From the NCBI GenBank assembly GCA_013335425.1, contig JAAXVQ010000032.1, positions 1 to 5,625 on the forward strand: a stretch of DNA of 5,625 nt, read 5' to 3'. Both the position numbers and the translations under genes were made by a program. The stretch is from Candidatus Firestoneibacteriota bacterium (GTDB lineage: Bacteria > Oederibacteriota > JAAXVQ01). The notes under the pieces were generated by a model, which was not told where the DNA came from, did no database searches, and saw only the letters and a program-made list of their open reading frames with translations. Of this stretch, positions 1-5,041 are shown one piece after another (position 1 is the first letter of the stretch; each line of letters opens with the position of its first letter).

Positions 1-1167
1 CCGATCTTCCTGGCTTCACTGCCCACCAACGGCATGCCCGCCAATTTGGCGGAATTGGAGCGGTCGCGCTGCTTTGCGTTTTCTTCTCCGGATTTACCCA
101 TGCCCGTCAGCCATTCGGACAGCGTGGTTGATTTTTTAAGCCCCGTGGTGTGGCAAACTCGTTTTCCGGCATGGTTCCAAGCCCGACCGGAATCTCAAGC
201 ATCCGACCAGGAAAAAAATTATGCGCTTTTATGCGGCATGGCCGCCGGACTGCGGGGCTATGATGCGTTGACACCTGCCGGTTCGGGCGCTCTGCCGGGT
301 TTTCTGCTGGACCGCCAAGGAACGCCGCAACGCACCCACCAATACTTTTGGGATTTGCTCAAGGAAAACACGCATGTAGAAGGGTTTCTCAACAGCCAGG
401 TCAGCGCCGATATACTTCTGCTGACCTTGCCGGATTTTGAACGCGCCCTATATCTGCAAACACCCGCCTGGCCGCGTTATGACCTGGCCGGCATCAGCGG
501 CTTGGGATTGGCCGCCAAACCGATTTTTGATCCTCAAACCCAAGCCTATGTCGCCAACCGGCAGCAGTTGGAAAACTACCTAAGCAGCGAGCAATATGCT
601 TATTTACCTGCCGAAGCCTCGAAAATCAGCCTGGAACGCGTCAATCATCAAGTACTTCTCCTTCCCAGCCAAGAACAACTTCCCGCCGACGTGCAAGCCC
701 TGGTGGCGGATATACTGGACAAAGGGAATTCAGTCATTTTAATCGGCCCACTCCCCAAACATCCCGAGGGTGCCCAGCATACCCCCTTGGAAGAACTGGC
801 CGGCGCCAAACCCAAAACCAAACCCAAAGGTTCGGGACGTTCCAAACCGGGAAAAACCGGGAAACTCTTTCATTTGCCCGAATACTCCCAGGAGAAATTA
901 GGGCGGCTGCTCAAACAGGCCGGTGTCATACGCGAATTGACGCTGGACCACCCCGGGCTTAAGTTGTTCGTGCATAAGTTCCGCAACCGGGTTTTTGTAG
1001 CCATGATCAACCCGGCCCAGACCGAAGTGCACACTGGGGTTCACCGCGAGGGAAAATTTGTGTTGAAGGACTTCTGGAGCGCTAAAAAATATTTCGGCGG
1101 CAATCATGAAATCCGCCTGACGCTGCCGGCGCGCAGTGTGAAATTTTGGGAGTTGATTCCATGCTAA
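1..1167 (+). CDS. C-terminal part of a probable glycoside hydrolase (GH35/GH42-like), 5' end outside window
   Basis: The frame is open from base 1 with no stop, so the gene begins upstream; the first in-window ATG (34) is probably internal. About 388 residues are visible. The order of segments resembles the end of a beta-galactosidase-type (GH35/GH42) enzyme. First comes the end of a barrel-like domain with a hydrophobic stretch and a GLRGYDALTPA segment, in the place where such enzymes have a G-x-G/N-Y region. A Rossmann-like middle domain follows (VLLLPSQEQLP, then SVILIGPLP). Last is a beta-rich tail with FVAMINPAQTE and an ending LPARSVKFWEL, similar to the closing beta domain of these enzymes. 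A Lys/Pro/Gly-rich low-complexity stretch encoded at about 805-864 interrupts the middle domain. The catalytic glutamates would lie upstream, so activity and substrate cannot be judged. It overlaps the next gene by 7 nt. The family call is by fold-like pattern only; it could be another clan GH-A-like or an inactive carbohydrate-binding protein. Confidence 0.45.
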   Translation, partial: PIFLASLPTNGMPANLAELERSRCFAFSSPDLPMPVSHSDSVVDFLSPVVWQTRFPAWFQARPESQASDQEKNYALLCGMAAGLRGYDALTPAGSGALPGFLLDRQGTPQRTHQYFWDLLKENTHVEGFLNSQVSADILLLTLPDFERALYLQTPAWPRYDLAGISGLGLAAKPIFDPQTQAYVANRQQLENYLSSEQYAYLPAEASKISLERVNHQVLLLPSQEQLPADVQALVADILDKGNSVILIGPLPKHPEGAQHTPLEELAGAKPKTKPKGSGRSKPGKTGKLFHLPEYSQEKLGRLLKQAGVIRELTLDHPGLKLFVHKFRNRVFVAMINPAQTEVHTGVHREGKFVLKDFWSAKKYFGGNHEIRLTLPARSVKFWELIPC

Positions 1168-1790
1168 ACCCCGAATTCCGACTGCTGGACCCCGAGCCAG
1201 AACAATTGGAACGCCTTTGTCGGCTCTCAGGGTTGGCCAACCCCTCCGCCATCCCCTGGTCTCTGTCGCTAATGTCCCTGGAAGCGCCAAAACGGGAAAC
1301 CTTCTTTCGCCAATTGGATTGCCGGCTGGCTACGCCCGGAGATCATCCGCTGACTGAAATTCATGCCCATATTCGCGCCTTGGCCCAGGAGCTCGAAATT
1401 CATTTGCCCGAACCCCGTCTTTTCGGATTTCCCGAGACGTTGGTGGCTCAACTCCTTGACCAACGCAAGGCCCCTTGCGTGATGCTGCTGGGGGTTCTGG
1501 AAGACAACCGTATTTGGGCCGGATGCCTGGCGGGTGTTTCCCGCAGCGGCCTGGATTTTTTCACGACTTTTCAAACCCTGTGGGCCGATGAACCGGAATT
1601 GGCCGCCAAACAATCACTTGAAGATTTTCCCGAAATTTGCCGGGTAGCTTCCAGGCTTTACGCCCGCCCTGCGGGCGGATTGTTCATTCAACGTGAAGCC
1701 TTTGCCTTTTGGGGGCAGCATGGTTGGTCTCAACATTACGTGCTCGAATGCGTTGCGCGGGGCCAAGCCCAGGTGCATTGGCCCTATTGA
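1161..1790 (+). CDS. Unrecognised 209-residue protein, translationally coupled to the upstream gene
   Basis: I do not recognise the family. The chosen ATG at 1161 overlaps the stop of the preceding gene (TAA 1165-1167) and has a GGGAG Shine-Dalgarno site at 1148-1152 with 8-nt spacing. A TTG at 1146 is in frame but lies upstream of part of that ribosome site, so it is unlikely. The product looks soluble, with no signal peptide or membrane segment. It has an acidic, leucine-rich start (LLDPEPEQLERLCRL), a middle hydrophobic strand (CVMLLGVLEDNRIWAGCLAGV) that alternates like a beta hairpin, and an aromatic-rich end (FAFWGQHGWSQHYVLECV) finishing in HWPY. Coding use matches its neighbours, so nothing suggests recent transfer. 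Overlap with the glycoside-hydrolase-like gene suggests the two proteins are made together, but that does not give a function. Confidence 0.75.
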   Translation: MLNPEFRLLDPEPEQLERLCRLSGLANPSAIPWSLSLMSLEAPKRETFFRQLDCRLATPGDHPLTEIHAHIRALAQELEIHLPEPRLFGFPETLVAQLLDQRKAPCVMLLGVLEDNRIWAGCLAGVSRSGLDFFTTFQTLWADEPELAAKQSLEDFPEICRVASRLYARPAGGLFIQREAFAFWGQHGWSQHYVLECVARGQAQVHWPY

Positions 1791-1795
1791 ACTTT

Positions 1796-1836
1796 TCTGA
1801 CCGACAAAGATTTCGCTTGCCAGTCTGGTCGACAAA
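1796..1836. repeat. Pair of 13-bp direct repeats around a -35 box (candidate operator)
   Basis: TCTGACCGACAAA (1796-1808) and TCTGGTCGACAAA (1824-1836) match at 11 of 13 positions and start 28 bp apart. The first lies just upstream of the proposed -35 box and the second fills most of the -35/-10 spacer, positions where a regulator could block or help RNA polymerase. The same stretch also holds an imperfect inverted repeat: GACCGAC (1799-1805) can pair with GTCTGGTC (1823-1830) if one T is bulged. Regulator identity is unknown; a binding role is inferred from position only. Confidence 0.4.
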
Positions 1837-1845
1837 CGCTATGAT
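1817..1845 (+). promoter_or_regulatory. Probable sigma70 promoter for the ykgJ-like/tag/rnd operon
   Basis: TTGCCA at 1817-1822 and TATGAT at 1840-1845 are separated by exactly 17 bp; each hexamer matches the sigma70 consensus at 5 of 6 positions. Transcription would start near 1852, giving a leader of about 40 nt before the ATG at 1895. It sits in the 104-nt gap after the unrecognised 209-residue gene, so it splits the window's left part into two transcription units. I see no intrinsic terminator between the units, so some readthrough is possible. Confidence 0.6.
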
Positions 1846-1894
1846 TACCGCCGTTTTCAAGCCTCATTTCCAAGCAAAGGCCAGGTAAAAACGC

Positions 1895-2308
1895 ATGTTG
1901 GAAACACCAGAAACCCGGGTCCCGATCGACTGCCACGAATGCGAGGGGAGCTGCTGCCGCTATTTCGCGCTCCAGCTCGACACCCCGGAAACGCCGGAAG
2001 ATTTCGATCATCTGCGTTGGTTCATGGCGCATCAACAGGTTGCCATCTTTATTGAAAAAAACGATTGGTATCTGCAAGTCAACACGCCCTGCCGCTTTCT
2101 GTTGCCCGACCACCGCTGCGGTCACTACGACCAGCGCCCGCAAATCTGCCGGGAATACGGCTGGGACGAGGCCGGGAAACCCGATTGTCACGGCTCGGAA
2201 CAAGCTTGCGACCATGACGAATTTTTCAGCACGCTCGAAGAATTGGAAACCTACTTGAACCGCATGGGGGCGCGCTGGGCCAGCCAACCCACGCCATGCT
2301 CGGCGTGA
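1895..2308 (+). CDS. YkgJ-family cysteine cluster protein (putative zinc/iron-chelating domain)
   Basis: This 137-residue protein begins with the hallmark C-x2-C-x3-CC cluster (Cys13, Cys16, Cys20, Cys21 in CHECEGSCC). It then shows the later family signature: Cys66 in TPCRFL, Cys75 in HRCGHY, and RPQICREYGW with Cys85. The pattern is that of the YkgJ/CxxCxxCC family, which is predicted to bind zinc or an iron-sulfur centre; the physiological role of most members is unknown. Two further cysteines (98 and 105) and several histidines near the end could add ligands. Nothing suggests export. The ATG at 1895 has a modest AGG (1883-1885) upstream and a good promoter behind it. It is the first gene of a tight unit with tag and rnd; only 8 nt separate its stop from the preferred tag start, and an alternative tag start would overlap it. 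The family call is firm; the function is not. Confidence 0.85.
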   Translation: MLETPETRVPIDCHECEGSCCRYFALQLDTPETPEDFDHLRWFMAHQQVAIFIEKNDWYLQVNTPCRFLLPDHRCGHYDQRPQICREYGWDEAGKPDCHGSEQACDHDEFFSTLEELETYLNRMGARWASQPTPCSA

Positions 2309-2316
2309 CCCGAGTT

Positions 2317-2844
2317 ATGGACCGGCCGCGCTGCGCCTGGGCGCAGGCCACCCCCGAGTTGCGCCGCTATCATGACTCGGAATACGGCTTCCGCGTTAAA
2401 CGGCCCCAAGCCTATTTTGAACGTTTGGTTTTGGAAATGTTCCAAGCCGGCCTTTCCTGGCGTACGGTTTTAGCCAAACGGCGGGCGTTTCGCACCGCCT
2501 TTGCCGGTTTTGCCCCGAAAAAAGTCGCGGCGTTTACCCGCGACGATGTACAACGCCTTCTGGGCAATGCGGCCATAATCCGCAACCGCCTTAAAATCGA
2601 AGCGGCCATAAAAAACGCAACCGTCTTTTTGGAAATTTCCCGAAAAACGGGCGGGTTTGAGGCATTTATACGCAACCTGCCCCTCCACGATCCGACCGCT
2701 ACGGTAAAACTTTTCCGCAAACACTTTGCCTTTATGGGCCCAAAAATCGTGGAAGAATTTTTACGCAGCACCGGTCATTGGAATGTATCCCACGAGCCCG
2801 GCTGTTTCTTGGCCCAGACCGTTAGACGGAGCCGTTTTTCATGA
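2317..2844 (+). CDS. tag: DNA-3-methyladenine glycosylase I (Tag), short form
   Basis: Tag removes 3-methyladenine from alkylated DNA by cutting the N-glycosidic bond, starting base-excision repair in the cytoplasm. With the ATG at 2317 the protein has 175 residues and aligns with E. coli Tag at a constant +2 offset in the N-terminal half: RCAW (Cys6, Trp8), YHDSEYG (His19), LEMFQAGLSW (Glu40, Trp48). The zinc ligands known in E. coli (Cys4, His17, His175, Cys179) correspond to Cys6, His19 and a C-terminal H-x3-C (His159, Cys163 in HEPGC). Compared with E. coli Tag, about 18 residues are missing before the KHFAFMG segment, and EWG is EYG. Two other in-frame starts exist: ATG 2296, overlapping the upstream gene by 13 nt, and GTG 2305, overlapping its stop as GTGA. 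None has a clear ribosome site, so start choice rests on family alignment. The stop overlaps rnd as ATGA. Confidence 0.9.
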   Translation: MDRPRCAWAQATPELRRYHDSEYGFRVKRPQAYFERLVLEMFQAGLSWRTVLAKRRAFRTAFAGFAPKKVAAFTRDDVQRLLGNAAIIRNRLKIEAAIKNATVFLEISRKTGGFEAFIRNLPLHDPTATVKLFRKHFAFMGPKIVEEFLRSTGHWNVSHEPGCFLAQTVRRSRFS

Positions 2845-3995
2845 ACACTTCGGCTCTGCCCGCGGTTATAACCGAACCCACCCAATGGGAGAAAATCGCC
2901 CGTCCCCTGGAAAAAGCGCGCATCCTGGCGATCGACTTGGAAGGGAACGGCTATTTCCGCTATCCGGAGCATATCTGCCTGATTCAACTGGCTTCAGAAA
3001 AACAGGTGATCCTGCTCGATCCGCTTACCCTTAAAGACCTCACCGCCTTAGGCCGTTTGTTGGAAAATCCGAACATTGTTAAAATCTTTCATTCCTGTGA
3101 TTGGGACCTGCGCTCTTTGGACCGCGACTATGGTTTCAGAGTGCGCGGCCTTTTTGATTCTTCGTTGGCAGCCCGTTTTCTAGGCATCAATGAAGTCGGT
3201 TTGGGCAAAGTCTTAAAACATTTTCTGGGTGTGGACCTTGACAAAAGCAAATCGCTTCAGCGCCAGGACTGGACCCTGCGTCCGCTGAATCCGGAATCCA
3301 TCCAGTATGCCGCCCTGGATGTCTTTCACCTGGTTGAATTGCGCGAACACATGCTGGAACAATTGCAGAAGCTGGGACGCTGGGAATGGGTTCAGGAAGA
3401 ATGCCTGCGTTTGGAATCCCTGCGATATTCTCCTCCAGCTTCGCCGGACGAGACGTTCTGGAACATCAAAGGCTGCCGGGAATTGCCGTCTAATCAATGG
3501 GCGCTGCTGCGCCAACTCAATGTGTTCCGCGACCAATTGGCGCGCCGCTTGAATCGCCCACCTTTTAAAGTGCTTTCCGATGCAACCTTGATTTCTCTGG
3601 CCGGCAGTCCGGAACAGAACCTCGCCGGATTCAGAGGGCTGGCGGCCGTGCAAAACGCGAAACAACTGCCTCAGTTGCGCGAAATTCTCGATACCAAACC
3701 GCCCAAGGAACCTCTTCGTTTTCCCAAATCAAAAAACTCCTTACCCCAAAGACTCTCAGCCGAAGCCAAAAAGCGTTTTGCAGCACTTAAACAATGGCGC
3801 ACGGATAAAGGCCAAGTGCTGGGATTGGACCCTTCCTTGCTATGGCCCATGCGGAGTTTGGAAGCTATGGCCTTGGACCCGGAAAAACGCCAACATGAGC
3901 TCCAACGTCAACCGGGCTCCGAAGTTCGGGCTTGGCAAGTGAAGGTTTTTTCCGCCGAATTGGAAAATTTGTTTTTGTCCAATTTCAACGTCTAA
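2841..3995 (+). CDS. rnd: Ribonuclease D (DEDDy 3'-5' exoribonuclease with HRDC domains)
   Basis: RNase D trims 3' ends of tRNA precursors and other small RNAs using two metal ions. The 384-residue protein has all three exonuclease motifs: Exo I AIDLEG (Asp32, Glu34), Exo II in NIVKIFHSCDWDL (His84, Asp89), and Exo III QYAALD (Tyr156, Asp160), so it is of the DEDDy type and should be active. The family signature QRQDWTLRPL lies at about 140-149. An HRDC domain follows at roughly 205-285 (begins near FWNIKG, includes LARRLNRPPFKVLSD), and a second HRDC-like region occupies about 305-375 (LKQWRTDKGQVLGLDPSLLW). Overall architecture and length match E. coli RNase D. The start ATG overlaps the tag stop as ATGA and has CGGAG at 2827-2831 with 9-nt spacing, a clear case of translational coupling. 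It is the last gene of the unit beginning at 1895. Confidence 0.93.
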   Translation: MNTSALPAVITEPTQWEKIARPLEKARILAIDLEGNGYFRYPEHICLIQLASEKQVILLDPLTLKDLTALGRLLENPNIVKIFHSCDWDLRSLDRDYGFRVRGLFDSSLAARFLGINEVGLGKVLKHFLGVDLDKSKSLQRQDWTLRPLNPESIQYAALDVFHLVELREHMLEQLQKLGRWEWVQEECLRLESLRYSPPASPDETFWNIKGCRELPSNQWALLRQLNVFRDQLARRLNRPPFKVLSDATLISLAGSPEQNLAGFRGLAAVQNAKQLPQLREILDTKPPKEPLRFPKSKNSLPQRLSAEAKKRFAALKQWRTDKGQVLGLDPSLLWPMRSLEAMALDPEKRQHELQRQPGSEVRAWQVKVFSAELENLFLSNFNV

Positions 3996-4059
3996 AAATT
4001 TCCGCCGCCGTAACCGACATCCGCATGCCGAAAAGTCCGCTAGGTCAATCACCACTTGG

Positions 4060-4081
4060 TTAAAAGGGTTTTAATCGGAGG
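4060..4081 (+). promoter_or_regulatory. AT-rich inverted repeat abutting a strong Shine-Dalgarno site
   Basis: TTAAAA (4060-4065) and TTTTAA (4069-4074) form a perfect 6-bp inverted repeat around GGG. The ribosome site GGAGG (4077-4081) begins two bases later and lies 8 nt before the ATG at 4090. The palindrome could be an operator half-site pair or a weak RNA hairpin beside the ribosome site. Within the 94-nt gap (3996-4089) I see no convincing -35/-10 pair and no terminator, so the methyltransferase may be read from the rnd transcript. Confidence 0.45.
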
Positions 4082-4089
4082 ATATCAGC

Positions 4090-4734
4090 ATGAAAACACG
4101 TTTTGATCAGGCGGCGGCAGGGTGGGACCAAGACCAGCAGCGGGTGCGCATGGCGGAAAGTATTGCCGACGTTATGCGGGAAAGCCTGCATTTGAACGGT
4201 AATCAGGTTTTAATGGATTACGGCACCGGCACCGGGTTAATCGCCTTGAAATTTCAGCCTCAGGTGCACCGCATCGTCGCCGTCGACTTATCCCAGGGTA
4301 TGCTGGATATTTTGCATGCGAAGCTGGTGCAACAAAACATCTCGAACATAGAACTGCTCAAGGCCTCGGCGGCGGGAAACGCCGCTTTGCCTGCAGTCGA
4401 TGTGATTGTCAGTTCCATGGCCCTGCACCATGTTCGGGATACGGCGGCCGCCGCCAAATCATTTTGGGAAGCCTTGAAGCCCGGAGGTCAAATAGCCATT
4501 GCGGATTTGGACGAGGATAACGGGGAATTCCATGGTGATCCCAGGGCCGCGGCGCATCCCGGATTCAACCGCGCTCGATTGCAGGCTACCTTTGCTGATT
4601 TGGGCTTTAAATCCCTGGTGTTTCAAAATGCTTATGCGGTTGAAAAAACCGTTACGGACGGACAAAAAAAAGTTTTCACGATTTTTCTGATGATCGGGAA
4701 AAAGCCTTTGGAAAGGCTGCCGGAATCCCGTTGA
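4090..4734 (+). CDS. Class I SAM-dependent methyltransferase, substrate unknown
   Basis: This 214-residue cytoplasmic protein has the complete Rossmann-type methyltransferase layout. It opens with FDQAAAGWDQDQQRVR, the common FDxxAxxWD entry helix. Motif I is DYGTGTG (43-49), which binds S-adenosylmethionine. The acidic end of strand 2 is AVDLS (Asp66), which contacts the ribose. Motif IV is VDVIVSSMALHHV (103-115), and a post-motif LKPGG (129-133) precedes the ADLDEDNGEFHG strand. These features fit the Methyltransf_11/25 group, whose members act on small molecules such as quinones, lipids or metabolites, but the acceptor cannot be told from sequence. The end (VFTIFLMIGKKP) is the usual closing beta strand. 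The start has a strong GGAGG site. Its stop codon lies inside the -35 box of the next promoter, so it probably forms its own transcription unit or the tail of the rnd one. Confidence 0.87.
   Translation: MKTRFDQAAAGWDQDQQRVRMAESIADVMRESLHLNGNQVLMDYGTGTGLIALKFQPQVHRIVAVDLSQGMLDILHAKLVQQNISNIELLKASAAGNAALPAVDVIVSSMALHHVRDTAAAAKSFWEALKPGGQIAIADLDEDNGEFHGDPRAAAHPGFNRARLQATFADLGFKSLVFQNAYAVEKTVTDGQKKVFTIFLMIGKKPLERLPESR
4695..4730. repeat. Nested inverted repeat at the end of the methyltransferase gene
   Basis: A perfect 7-bp inverted repeat, AGCCTTT (4703-4709) and AAAGGCT (4712-4718), is nested in an outer 5-bp pair, CGGGA (4695-4699) and TCCCG (4726-4730). It lies in the last coding codons just before the stop at 4732-4734. 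No T-run follows on the + strand, so it is not a standard intrinsic terminator in the reading direction. It might still slow polymerase, protect the 3' end of the methyltransferase message, or be an incidental coding palindrome. Confidence 0.5.
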
Positions 4735-4759
4735 CTTTACCGACATAGGGTGCTAAATT
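4731..4759 (+). promoter_or_regulatory. Strong extended -10 sigma70 promoter for the glutaredoxin/FTR operon
   Basis: TTGACT (4731-4736) and TAAATT (4754-4759) are separated by exactly 17 bp, and the -10 box is preceded by TGC (4751-4753), the extended -10 TGn element. The -35 box matches consensus at 5 of 6 positions and overlaps the stop codon of the upstream methyltransferase. Predicted start is near 4766, giving a leader of about 25 nt that carries only the AGGAGG ribosome site. This arrangement suggests steady, fairly high expression. Confidence 0.75.
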
Positions 4760-4778
4760 TTTTACAGTGTCTTGAATC

Positions 4779-4784
4779 AGGAGG
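4779..4784 (+). promoter_or_regulatory. Consensus Shine-Dalgarno deciding the glutaredoxin start
   Basis: AGGAGG at 4779-4784 is a full match to the anti-Shine-Dalgarno complement and lies 5 nt before the ATG at 4790. It rules out the upstream in-frame TTG at 4772, which would place the ribosome site inside the coding region. Confidence 0.85.
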
Positions 4785-4789
4785 ATTCG

Positions 4790-5041
4790 ATGTTTGAACT
4801 CAAGCTTTTTGCCTTATCTACCTGTATCTGGTGCAAAAAAACCGAAAAACATCTGACCGATATGGGATTTAAATACGATGTGGTTTATATGGATAAGCTC
4901 GCGGGGGAAGAACGGGCCCAAGCCATGAAAGAACTTGAAAAGTTTAATGCCAATCGGAGTTTTCCCACCTTGGTGATCGACGGCCAAAAAGTGGTCGTGG
5001 GCTTTAAACCCGATGAAATTCGTGGAGCTTTGATGCGTTGA
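4790..5041 (+). CDS. Glutaredoxin-like thiol-disulfide oxidoreductase (CIWC active site)
   Basis: This 83-residue protein has a compact thioredoxin fold of glutaredoxin size. The first strand ELKLFALST leads into the active site Cys12-Ile-Trp-Cys15 (glutaredoxins typically have CPYC), followed by a basic helix KKTEKHL. The cis-proline is in SFPTL (Pro59), and the strand VIDGQKVVVGF with the Gly-Phe pair is also typical. The loop between strand 2 and the cis-Pro (residues 35-55) is longer and more charged than in classic glutaredoxins. It likely shuttles electrons to disulfides in client proteins in the cytoplasm. Its stop overlaps the next gene's TTG start (TTGA), and that gene encodes an FTR-type reductase, so the reductase probably regenerates this protein in place of glutathione. 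It is first in its transcription unit, behind a strong promoter. The substrate range is unknown. Confidence 0.88.
   Translation: MFELKLFALSTCIWCKKTEKHLTDMGFKYDVVYMDKLAGEERAQAMKELEKFNANRSFPTLVIDGQKVVVGFKPDEIRGALMR

Noticed and set aside
1146..1160. TTG at 1146 as start of the 209-residue gene
   Set aside because: The GGGAG ribosome site (1148-1152) would fall inside the coding region, and ATG 1161 has correct spacing.
898..1290. Open frame of 130 codons on the - strand
   Set aside because: It lies opposite the end of one well-supported gene and the start of the next, crosses their junction, and shows no recognisable motif; a GC-driven shadow.
1784..2287. Open frame of 167 codons on the - strand
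   Set aside because: It lies opposite the cysteine-cluster gene, whose conserved Cys pattern proves the + strand frame, and runs through the proposed promoter.
3996..4059. Promoter or small gene after rnd
   Set aside because: No hexamer pair with suitable spacing and no open frame with a ribosome site were found.
4664..4671. Run of eight A bases in the methyltransferase gene as a programmed frameshift site
   Set aside because: In frame it reads CAA AAA AAA G, not a standard -1 slippery heptamer, and the zero frame gives the normal family ending.
4695..4734. Intrinsic terminator for the methyltransferase
   Set aside because: The hairpin is real, but it is followed by TTGACTTTACC, not a T-run, and the inner loop is only 2 nt.
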